A DNA stretch of 64,000 nucleotides from Planctomycetota bacterium (GTDB lineage: Bacteria; Planctomycetota; JAJSAM01; JAJVHW01). Shown here piece after piece: positions 16,414 through 23,934 of this stretch. The notes beneath the pieces are model-generated. The model did no database searches and was not told the DNA's origin. It saw nothing but the letters and a program-made list of their open reading frames with translations. Numbering within the stretch: position 1 is the stretch's first letter; every line of letters starts with the position of its first letter. The DNA lies in the NCBI GenBank assembly GCA_021414065.1, contig JAIOPE010000037.1, positions 87,960 to 151,959 on the forward strand, read 5' to 3'. Both the position numbers and the translations under genes were made by a program.

Positions 16414-16815
16414 CTACCGGGCGACCAGGACTCCTGCGCACGCGACGGCCAGCAGGACTGCGAGTGCCTCGAAGAAGGCCATGCCGATGGCGAGGGCCTT
16501 CCGCTCGGTGCGGGCGGCGCGATGGATGGCCCAGGCGAGGGCCGCAGCCGGTGCGAGCCACACGCAGGTGCAGACGACCACCTGAATCGACGGCCCGGGG
16601 AACATGCGGCCGCGCTCGGCCGCGATCCCCCACACCCATACGACTGCGCCCGACACGACCGACGCCGCGACGGAGACCGCCCCGCCGAGGAGCATTCCGA
16701 ACAGGACGAGCCCCGGCTCCACCTCCGGGTCGCGACCCGCCTTGCGCGGCGGCGGAACGGGCGTAGGCGGCAGGCCGACTGCCGGATCGTCGAAGTGTTG
16801 CGTCGGCTCGGTCAC
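16414..16815 (-). CDS. Small membrane protein, paralogue 4 of a tandem family
   Basis: 133 aa from GTG 16815; the track ORF (16414-17337) is a longer read-through of which only this part looks like protein. Pro-rich N-terminus (LPPTPVPPPRKAG), then three hydrophobic segments (about 35-65, 77-99, 106-131). The end RTERKALAIGMAFFEALAVLLAVACAG matches the ends of the three small genes upstream on the same strand. Function unknown. A 173-base gap separates it from the preceding paralogue. Confidence 0.6.
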   Translation of the reverse strand: MTEPTQHFDDPAVGLPPTPVPPPRKAGRDPEVEPGLVLFGMLLGGAVSVAASVVSGAVVWVWGIAAERGRMFPGPSIQVVVCTCVWLAPAAALAWAIHRAARTERKALAIGMAFFEALAVLLAVACAGVLVAR

Positions 16816-16988
16816 AGGGTACTGCTCGTCCGACGAAGCAAGCCGTGGCACGAAGACCCGCGAGCCGCAGGTTGCCAGACGCGGACGGTGTTCGCCTTCG
16901 CTACCCATCGGCGCCCCACCGCAGGCCCCTCGCGCGCCGAAGAGAAGCGAGCGTGAAGACCGTCCGGGGCGCGCATGCGTCGCATCGC

Positions 16989-17301
16989 CTACCTGAGGGC
17001 GAACACGAGCCCCGCGCACGCGACCGCCAGCAGCACCGCGAGTCCTGCGAACAGGGCCATGCCGATCGCGACGCCCTTCCGACGGGTGCGGACGGCGCGG
17101 CGGATGGACCAGACCAGCGCCGCGACCGGGACGACCGGGGCGACCAAGCTGCCCACGCCGAGCGCCCACGAAGCGAGCACCGTCTCGCCGACGAGTAACG
17201 TGATCGCCCACGCGAGCCCGGCCATCGCGAAGACGCTGCCGAAGCAGAGCCCCGCGCCGAGGAGCATGCCCAACAGAACACGGCGGTGTCGGTTCGTTCA
17301 C
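16989..17301 (-). CDS. Small membrane protein, paralogue 3, with apparent frameshift
   Basis: The hydrophobic body (MGMLLGAGLCFGSVFAM ... RTRRKGVAIGMALFAGLAVLLAVACAGLVFALR, 94 aa) is open from TTG 17273. The best start is GTG 17301, 10 bases after the previous stop and preceded by GAGGGTGAG. From there the frame reads VNEPTP, like VTEPTQ in paralogue 4, and would need a one-base shift to enter the hydrophobic frame (RVLLGMLLGA aligning with LVLFGMLLGG). Either a real or sequencing-derived indel, or initiation at TTG 17273/ATG 17267. Two or three membrane segments. Confidence 0.5.
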
Positions 17302-17311
17302 GGGCTCACCC

Positions 17312-17650
17312 TCATCCGGAGAAGCAGGCGGTTGCAAGGAGCCCGGCGACCGAAACCACGATCGCGAGTCCTATGGCGAAGTCGCGACGCCGCGAGCGCA
17401 CGGCCCACACGAGGACGAGCAGACCCGCGGCGACGCTCGCCACCCAGGCCCACGAGACGTTGCGCTCGAGTCCCATCCAGCCCTCCTCGACGGGAAGACT
17501 GAACGCGATGAAGAGCGCGATGGCCGCGAGCGCCGCGCCGGTCGCGCACCCCGCGCCCAGCCCGGCCGATCGAAGCAGTCGCGCGCCGAGTCGCTCCGGC
17601 CGCGCGGGCGGCGGGACGGAACCACCGCCCGGCGGCGGCGAGTCGCTCAT
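17312..17650 (-). CDS. Small membrane protein, paralogue 2
   Basis: 112 aa from ATG 17650, overlapping the previous stop as ATGA; the longer ORF upstream of this Met is a shadow. Pro/Gly-rich N-terminus, then three hydrophobic segments (about 34-52, 66-84, 91-110). The C-terminus RSRRRDFAIGLAIVVSVAGLLATACF carries the family motif shared with its neighbours (basic cluster, A-I-G-x-A, then A-C). Function unknown; the tight coupling to the radical SAM gene implies a shared process. Confidence 0.65.
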   Translation of the reverse strand: MSDSPPPGGGSVPPPARPERLGARLLRSAGLGAGCATGAALAAIALFIAFSLPVEEGWMGLERNVSWAWVASVAAGLLVLVWAVRSRRRDFAIGLAIVVSVAGLLATACFSG

Positions 17651-17979
17651 CACAGCGCCATCGTCGAGAAGCACGCCGTCAGCACGAGGGCCGCGAGGCC
17701 CGCGTAGATCGCCATCCCGATGGCCCGGCCCTCTCGGCCGCGGCGGGCGTTCCACCAGATCAGCCCGACGAGCACCGGGATCGGCACGAACCACGCCACG
17801 ATGCTCGGCATGAGCGCCGCGTACTCGCCGTCGCCCGCGAAGCATGCGACGAGTACCCAGAGGACGATGCGGATGCCCCACATCACGGCCATCGCGATGC
17901 CGAATCCGGCGAGCACCTGCTGCCATCGCACGGGGTTCACCCCGCTGCGGGTCGGTTCGGGGACGTCCGGCTGCGTCAT
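17650..17979 (-). CDS. Small membrane protein, paralogue 1
   Basis: 109 aa from ATG 17979, whose ATG overlaps the stop of the radical SAM gene (ATGA). Three hydrophobic segments (about 23-47, 57-76, 86-106) and the shared end RRGREGRAIGMAIYAGLAALVLTACF. First of four tandem relatives. No named family recognised. Confidence 0.68.
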   Translation of the reverse strand: MTQPDVPEPTRSGVNPVRWQQVLAGFGIAMAVMWGIRIVLWVLVACFAGDGEYAALMPSIVAWFVPIPVLVGLIWWNARRGREGRAIGMAIYAGLAALVLTACFSTMAL

Positions 17980-19394
17980 CGTCTCTCCACCTCCGCGCGG
18001 AGCGGCGCGAGGCGCGTGCGCTCGAGGTCGTCGCGGTAGAACAGGTTGTACGTGTCGAACGGGATGAGGCGGCCGTCGTCGGGGTGGACGATGTGGATGC
18101 AGGTCTTCTTCACCGAGCGGACGTCGAAGCTGTGCGCGTCGAGGAACTGGACGATGAGCACGCGGAAGACGTTCTCGTACGAGAGGCCGCCGGCGAGGGC
18201 GATTTTCGGGAGGCAGCAGAGCAGGTCCTTCAGGCTCGCCGCCGCGGACTCGGGCGAGTGGTTCGTCGAGAACGCCTTGAAGATGGCGCCGCGGATCGCG
18301 GCCTCCTTCTCGAACACGATCGTGTTGCGCCCGCCCTCGATGAGCACCTGCGGGTCGATCAGGCCGGTGAGCGGCGTGACCTTCCCGCCGACCTTCAGCG
18401 CGTACGCCATCGCGAGGCAGTCCGGGTGGCACGGCACCGGCAGCACGTCCTCGGGCCGGAAGACGCTCGACTGCGACAGGATCGCGCGGCGCACCTCCGA
18501 CAGCGTGAGTCGGTCCTTCGCAGGGTCGAACCCCTCGGCGCGGCCGGCGTCCTGGATCGGCTGGAAGGTAACGCCGCGGACGCACTTCCACTGGAGCGCG
18601 TGGTCGATGATCGCGCCGCACTCGGAGTCGTTCAGACCCTTCTGCAGCGTGACGACGAGCGTGGTCGAGATGCCCGCGCGGTCGAGGTTCTCGAGGGCGC
18701 GGCGGCGGATGTCGCGCAGGTCGGCGCCGCGGAGGCGCATCTGCGGCTCGCGCTCGAGCGAGTCGAACTGGAGATAGACCTCGAAGCCCGGCATGTAGCT
18801 CGCGAGTCGCTTGACGAACTCGGGGTCGTTCGCCATGCGGATGCCGTTCGAGTTCACCATCAGGTGACGGATCGGGCGGCGCTTCGCGGCGTCGAGGATC
18901 TCGAAGAACTCGGGGTGGACGGTCGGCTCGCCGCCGGAGATCTGCACGACGTCGGGCTCGCCCTCGTTCCGCACGACGGCGTCGAGCATCCGCTCGACCT
19001 GCGCGAGCGGGCGCAGGTTCTTCCGGTGCGGCCCGCTCGCGGCGTAGCAGATCGGGCAGGCCAGGTTGCAGTCGTCGCAGATCTCGATCAGCGTGAGGCA
19101 CGAGTGCTGCTCGTGGTCGGCGCAGAGCCCGCAGTCGTACGGGCATCCCCATCGCACCGGCGTGTTGAACCGCACCGGCATCTCCGACGGCTTCAGGAAC
19201 ACCTCGCGGGCGCGGCGCCAGTAGTCCACGTCGTCCGCGAGGAGCACCGTGCGAGCGCCGTGCTCGCGGCAGCGCTTCATCAGCAGCACCTTGCCGTCTT
19301 CGAAGACGATCTTGCCTTCGACCTTGCGGAAGCAGACGTCGCAGATCGAGATCGCGACGTCGTAGTAGAGATACGGCCGCACACGCTCAGCCAT
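17976..19394 (-). CDS. Radical SAM enzyme of the Tes/MJ0619-like type
   Basis: 472 aa from ATG 19394; the upstream extension in the track is a shadow. An N-terminal CDVCF ... KRCREHG knuckle is followed by WGCPYDCGLCADHEQHSC, the extra cysteine-rich segment found in the MJ0619/tetraether-synthase group, then the radical SAM cluster motif CNLACPIC and ISGGEPTVHPEF. Later cysteines (PVPCHPDC, LLCCLP, KTCIHIVH) could hold auxiliary clusters. Archaeal Tes joins lipid tails through C-C bonds; many bacterial relatives are uncharacterised, so lipid modification is an inference, strengthened by the overlapping Lgt-like gene upstream (8-base overlap). Alternative: a different radical SAM reaction on a membrane substrate. 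Confidence 0.82.
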   Translation of the reverse strand: MAERVRPYLYYDVAISICDVCFRKVEGKIVFEDGKVLLMKRCREHGARTVLLADDVDYWRRAREVFLKPSEMPVRFNTPVRWGCPYDCGLCADHEQHSCLTLIEICDDCNLACPICYAASGPHRKNLRPLAQVERMLDAVVRNEGEPDVVQISGGEPTVHPEFFEILDAAKRRPIRHLMVNSNGIRMANDPEFVKRLASYMPGFEVYLQFDSLEREPQMRLRGADLRDIRRRALENLDRAGISTTLVVTLQKGLNDSECGAIIDHALQWKCVRGVTFQPIQDAGRAEGFDPAKDRLTLSEVRRAILSQSSVFRPEDVLPVPCHPDCLAMAYALKVGGKVTPLTGLIDPQVLIEGGRNTIVFEKEAAIRGAIFKAFSTNHSPESAAASLKDLLCCLPKIALAGGLSYENVFRVLIVQFLDAHSFDVRSVKKTCIHIVHPDDGRLIPFDTYNLFYRDDLERTRLAPLRAEVERR

Positions 19395-20175
19395 CTTGGA
19401 CCTCGGGGTGGACCTTCGGACTCGTCTCCGACGGCGCGCTCGCGCGCGGCTTCCATGTTGCCACGACGACCGCGATCGCTGCGACACACGCCCACTGGAT
19501 GCCGGTGAGCCCGAGCGTCGGCGCGCGCGGCTTCAGGAACTCGATGGCGATCCGCCACGCGCAGTAGGTGGCGACGAACGCCCGGAACACGGCGCCGTCC
19601 GGGCCGATCGACCCGCGGCGCAGCGTCCACCGCGCGAGCGGCACCGCGAGGGCCAGCACGAACGCGGCCTCGTAGAGTTGCGTCGGGTGACGCGGCACGC
19701 CGTCGCCGAAGTCCACGGCCCACGGGAGTTCCGATGGCAGCCCGTACGTGTGGTCCGCGAGGCCGCCGCTGAAGCAGCCGATGCGTCCGACCGCGATGCC
19801 GATGCAGAGCGGCGCGGCGAACAGGTCGCCGGTGCGCGTGGTCACGCCGGTGCGACCCTTGATCCACTCGACCGCCGCCCATCCGCCGAGGATGCCGCCC
19901 ACGATCGTCTTCCCGCCGAGAAGCCACGGCAGGTCGGCCCGGTGGGCCCACGTCGCGGCCGGATCGTCGAGCCAGAAGAGCAGCTTCGACCCGAGCGCCG
20001 CGCCGACTGCCGCGGCCGCGAGCACGGTCCATCGCGCGGTGCCGTCCACGACGTCACCGCGACGCTTGCGCAGCGCTCGGAACGCCTGGAACCCGACGGC
20101 GTAGCCCGCCGCCTCGAACAGCGTGTGCGCCGCGATTCGGACGCCCGCCACCTCCAGCATCCATGGGAAGGTCAC
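19387..20175 (-). CDS. Lgt-like polytopic membrane protein with altered active site
   Basis: 262 aa from GTG 20175 (ATG 20160 is possible). Shows the Lgt layout: several membrane helices, GRIGCFSGGLADHTYG in place of the Lgt signature G-R-x-G-N-F-x-N-x-E-x-x-G, and the conserved RHPTQLYEA. The catalytic-region H-G-G of true Lgt is IVGGILGG here (His replaced by Val), and the signature Asn and Glu are Cys and Leu. It is therefore probably not the housekeeping prolipoprotein diacylglyceryl transferase, but a paralogue acting on another lipid substrate (inference). It is the first gene of the radical SAM operon. No clear Shine-Dalgarno. Confidence 0.75.
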   Translation of the reverse strand: MTFPWMLEVAGVRIAAHTLFEAAGYAVGFQAFRALRKRRGDVVDGTARWTVLAAAAVGAALGSKLLFWLDDPAATWAHRADLPWLLGGKTIVGGILGGWAAVEWIKGRTGVTTRTGDLFAAPLCIGIAVGRIGCFSGGLADHTYGLPSELPWAVDFGDGVPRHPTQLYEAAFVLALAVPLARWTLRRGSIGPDGAVFRAFVATYCAWRIAIEFLKPRAPTLGLTGIQWACVAAIAVVVATWKPRASAPSETSPKVHPEVQDG

Positions 20176-20359
20176 GGGCTGAGGGTACAGGCCGAAGGTG
20201 CGCTCGCCGCCTCGGATGATGCGCGGCCCCGTCGCTCACGCCTCCAGCGCGGCGCCCCTGGAGGCCGATGAACTGGCCAGACGTCGTCGGCCTCGGTCTG
20301 GCGCAGAAGGAGCGCGCCGGGCTGTGACCCCACCTCTGCGGAAGCCTGCAGCGCCTCAC

Positions 20360-21775
20360 ATGATGACCTCCAACCCTGCCAGCCATGAAGCCGCGCTCGC
20401 GGCGGCGGATCGCCTCCGCGACGGCGACGCCGGCGCACGCGCCGTCGCGATGGACGCGTACGCCGCGCACGCGGACGCAATCGATCCGGCGAACCTCGAC
20501 GGCTGCACGCGCGTCGGGTGGCTTCTCACGCAGGGGCGCGCCATCGATCCGCGACTCGAGGACCTGGTGAAGCGGGCGGCTGCAACGGCGATCGAGCCCA
20601 ACGTCCGCGAGATCGCCGAGGTGGTGCTCTTCCAGTTCCCGCTGCGCCGGGGCGAGGTCACGACGGCCGAGCGTCACCTGCGCAGTCTGCTCGCGAGACA
20701 CCGGCGGTCCGGCAGCCCCCGCGAGATCGGCGTCCTGAACGATCTGGCGCTCGTGTACCAGTCGTCGCAACGGGAGTTCGAGACGCTCGTCCTGGCGAGG
20801 TGCGCACTCGACGTCGCGACGGCGCAAGACGCGCCGCTCGGGATCGCGGTCGCGCGCGCCAGGATGATGTGGGCGCTCGAACGGCTCGAAGAGTGGAGCG
20901 CTCTCGAAGCGCAGGCGGACTCGATGCTGCGGCTCCTGCCCGACCTCGACGCGTGCCATCACGGGCCGGCGCTTCGCGCGGTGCACACCGCACTGCGAGC
21001 GATCCGCATGGGACATCGCGACTGGGACGGCGCTCGGCTGCAGCACGCCCAGATCGTCACCGCGGGACCGCCGGCTTCACCCGAGACCGACGACGCGTTC
21101 GACGGTGCGATGCTCGAGGCGCAGATTGCCGTCGCCTCCGGCCGCCCCGCAGACGCAGCCGCGATCGCGCTCCCGGCGTCGAGTGCTCAGCCCGTCGGCA
21201 CGCGCCGCTGGCTGACCGCCACCGACCTGCTCGTGAGGAGCGCGGCAGCGGCAGGCGGGCCGCGTTCAGCCATCGGCACCGCGATGGAGTTGCATGTGGC
21301 CATCACGTCGCCGCACGCAGCGCGCCACGGCGTCTCGTCGCTCCTCGCGATCGCGACCGGCGTCGGCGTCGCGCTCGGCGAACACCCCACGGCGGCGCTT
21401 TTCTTCGAGACGGCGTCGGAACTCCTCGTGCGCCGCGTCGAGGAGATCCGGGAGTGCGTGTCGAGCGTCGAGGAGTTGTCTCGCACCGCCGAGCAGGAAC
21501 GAGCGATGCTCGCCCGGCACCGGACGCGCTACGTCGCGGACCACCGCCGCGCACTCGCGGCGATCGCGCAGATCTACGACGACCCGGGCGTGCCCCGCCC
21601 GCCGCAGATCGAGCGCCTCGCCGACCACGACCGAATCAGAATCTGCGCTTGGTGCCTCACCATGCGGACGCCGGACGGCCGCACGCTCCCCATCGGCCAC
21701 CTGCTCCCCGACTCCGCCCGCCTCGGTGTGACGCACGGAATCTGCGACGACTGCCGCGACGGCGTCGGGGTCTGA
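20360..21775 (+). CDS. Helical-repeat regulator-like protein with C-terminal cysteine motif
   Basis: About 471 aa from ATG 20360 (a second ATG follows at 20363); the N-terminal extension in the track is a shadow. Most of the protein is Ala/Leu/Arg-rich helix with TPR-like spacing. The C-terminus RICAWCLTMRTPDG ... LPIGHLLP ... THGICDDCRDG closely resembles the ICAWC ... HGICPDC tail found at the ends of many sensor/response proteins, probably a metal- or redox-binding knuckle. A segment around 385-420 (EEIRECVSSVEELSRTAEQERAML) looks like a coiled coil. Function unknown; divergent from the Lgt-like gene. Confidence 0.6.
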   Translation: MMTSNPASHEAALAAADRLRDGDAGARAVAMDAYAAHADAIDPANLDGCTRVGWLLTQGRAIDPRLEDLVKRAAATAIEPNVREIAEVVLFQFPLRRGEVTTAERHLRSLLARHRRSGSPREIGVLNDLALVYQSSQREFETLVLARCALDVATAQDAPLGIAVARARMMWALERLEEWSALEAQADSMLRLLPDLDACHHGPALRAVHTALRAIRMGHRDWDGARLQHAQIVTAGPPASPETDDAFDGAMLEAQIAVASGRPADAAAIALPASSAQPVGTRRWLTATDLLVRSAAAAGGPRSAIGTAMELHVAITSPHAARHGVSSLLAIATGVGVALGEHPTAALFFETASELLVRRVEEIRECVSSVEELSRTAEQERAMLARHRTRYVADHRRALAAIAQIYDDPGVPRPPQIERLADHDRIRICAWCLTMRTPDGRTLPIGHLLPDSARLGVTHGICDDCRDGVGV

Positions 21776-21817
21776 ACGCTCAACGAAGCGAGAGATCCGC
21801 TCGTTCGGCTGTGCAGC

Positions 21818-23932
21818 TCAGCGGTGGTAGCGCTCGCGGACGTGACACGCGAGGCACGACGGGTCGAGCGGGCCCGGCCACGCTACGTCCACCACGCGCT
21901 GCGCGGCGTCCACGGCCTTGGGATCGTGGCACTTGGCGCAACCCGCGCCGCTCGCGTCGGCAGCGTCCTTCGTGTGGCCGCGGCTGAAGTGCTCGAAGCG
22001 ATGCACCGGCGCGGTGGTCTTCACCACCGCCTTCTCGCGGGCGAAGATCCCGGCTTCGTTGAAGCGGTAGACGAGCGCATCCTTCGCATCGCGGTTGGCA
22101 GCGGACGCGCGGTCCACATGGCAGAGGGCGCACTTGCCGCCACCGAGGCTCTCGTGGCCCTTGTGACACGCTGAGCAGTCGGCCGTGCCTTCGCGCAGCT
22201 TCATCGGCGCGTCTCCCGCAGCGGGGACGTGGCACGAGACGCAGCCCTGCGCGAGCGTCTCCCGGCCCGACAGCGCGCGGAGCGTGCCGCCGCCGGACGT
22301 ACCCGGCTCGACGGTGTGTACCGAGTGGAACATGTCCACCACCGTGCGCGTGCCGGTGCCCGCAACGGGTTTCGGCGCGCCCTCGACGTGACAGTCCTTG
22401 CAGGAGTCGAGCGTCGCCGCGGCGAGCGCAGACCCGAGTCCGGCGAGCGAGGAACTCTCGGCGACGGCGTGATGACAGGCGATGCACGACGCCGCGAGTG
22501 CGAGTCCGCCCCCCTTGCCGGGGTCCACGGTGCGCAGGTGGTGATCGTGACGGAACGCCTTCTTCTCGGGCTTCGCGGTCTGCACCGCGGTCTTCGTCTC
22601 GACGTGGCAGGAGCGGCAGTCGTCCTTCGCGAAGTCGTGCTTCCGCGGCATCACGTCGTACAGCGAGCCCGACACCGGGATCTCGGTCGTGCGGATGTCC
22701 TTCGCGATCTTCGAGACGTCGTCGGTCTTCGCGTGGCACTGGAAGCAGTGGACGCCGCCCTGCTCGCGGCCGTGGACGTCCACGCGCCACTCCGCGTGAC
22801 ACTCGAGACACTTCGTGTAGGCGACGAGTGCGAAGTCCGACGACGCGGCAGCACCGGGAACGTCGCCCGACCCGCGCTTCGCGTGGCACTTCGCGCACGG
22901 CAGCGGCACGTCACCGTCGGGGCGCTTCGCTCCGCCGACGAGCGACGCACGGCGCGGCTTCGCGACGCGGTGGTCGGCGTGCGAGAAACCGTCCACATGG
23001 AGCCAACGCTGCACCGGAGCGTCGGCGTGGTCGCGCGCCTTCGACGCGAGATCGGGCGCGGCGGCGGCGTCGGTCGCCCGCTTCTCGAAGTCGTCGCCCG
23101 CGTGGCACGTTGCACACGTCCGCTGCCATCCGCCGGCGACGAGATCGGTCGGCGGCATCACGTCTGCGTCGGCGCCCCGGTGCTCGGGATGGCAACCCTG
23201 GCAGGTCGTCTCGGCGGCGCGAGCGTACGGGTGGTGCTTCGCCGAGTCGAACGCCTCGTGGCACTTCGCGCAGGCGGCGGCGTAGTTCGATGCGAACGGC
23301 GAGTGGCAGTCGGAGCACTCCGTCGGACGCTTCGCGGCTCCGGGCCCGGTCTTCGCATCCGCGCCCAGCGCATGCGCCGCGAGGAGCGGCCCGCGGTTGA
23401 CGGCTTCGGTGTCCTTCGCGAGAGGGAACGACGCCAAGAGAAGCAGGCCCGCGAACGCTGCGATCCAGTTCCAGCGGCTGAGCACGTGCGACTTGCCCCA
23501 CCGCTGCTCCTGCGGGCTGTCGTCTTCGAGCGCGAAGGGCGTCGCGGCCTTCTTCGCCAACCCGGCGACTGTGGCCGTCAGGTACTTCTCGCCGATCGCC
23601 AGTTTGCAGGCGCTGTTCGCCTCGTCGATCGACACGTCAACGATCGCGTGTCCGACCTGCACTGTCGCGCCGTGAGGAACCGGCCCCGCACCTTCGACGG
23701 GCGCGCCGTTCACGAACACGCCCGCGAGGCTGTGCTTCACCTCGAGTTGCAGGCGGCGCCCGTCGAACACGAACTCCAGCGCCTCGAGCGGCACGAGTCG
23801 GTCCGCCACGTGGAGATCGGCCGTCGGCCGCGAGCCGAGCGTCACCCGCGACCGCTCGATCGTCTGCTCCGGACGGTCGCGGTTCGCCTTCTTCTCGAAC
23901 TTCCAGGTCACGACGAAGTGGGGTGCCGCCAT
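21818..23932 (-). CDS. FHA domain-transmembrane-15-haem cytochrome c fusion
   Basis: 704 aa from ATG 23932, two bases after the stop of the upstream gene; the extra 400 residues in the track ORF are a shadow. Residues 1-95 form an FHA-like domain (VTLGSRPTADLHVADRLVPLEALEF ... GVFVNGAPV), somewhat degenerate. A single hydrophobic helix (WNWIAAFAGLLLLASFPLA, about 173-192) separates it from a periplasmic part with 15 CxxCH motifs (from CSDCH to CLACH). So a cytoplasmic phosphopeptide-type module is joined to a haem wire outside the membrane. Last gene of the redox operon. Many free His (HDHHL, HSVH) can serve as distal haem ligands, as in cytochrome c3-like folds. Confidence 0.85.
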   Translation of the reverse strand: MAAPHFVVTWKFEKKANRDRPEQTIERSRVTLGSRPTADLHVADRLVPLEALEFVFDGRRLQLEVKHSLAGVFVNGAPVEGAGPVPHGATVQVGHAIVDVSIDEANSACKLAIGEKYLTATVAGLAKKAATPFALEDDSPQEQRWGKSHVLSRWNWIAAFAGLLLLASFPLAKDTEAVNRGPLLAAHALGADAKTGPGAAKRPTECSDCHSPFASNYAAACAKCHEAFDSAKHHPYARAAETTCQGCHPEHRGADADVMPPTDLVAGGWQRTCATCHAGDDFEKRATDAAAAPDLASKARDHADAPVQRWLHVDGFSHADHRVAKPRRASLVGGAKRPDGDVPLPCAKCHAKRGSGDVPGAAASSDFALVAYTKCLECHAEWRVDVHGREQGGVHCFQCHAKTDDVSKIAKDIRTTEIPVSGSLYDVMPRKHDFAKDDCRSCHVETKTAVQTAKPEKKAFRHDHHLRTVDPGKGGGLALAASCIACHHAVAESSSLAGLGSALAAATLDSCKDCHVEGAPKPVAGTGTRTVVDMFHSVHTVEPGTSGGGTLRALSGRETLAQGCVSCHVPAAGDAPMKLREGTADCSACHKGHESLGGGKCALCHVDRASAANRDAKDALVYRFNEAGIFAREKAVVKTTAPVHRFEHFSRGHTKDAADASGAGCAKCHDPKAVDAAQRVVDVAWPGPLDPSCLACHVRERYHR

Positions 23933-23934
23933 GA

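Noticed and set aside
19387-20175. Housekeeping lgt
   Set aside because: The histidine and the Asn/Glu of the Lgt signature are replaced, so it was called Lgt-like without a gene symbol.
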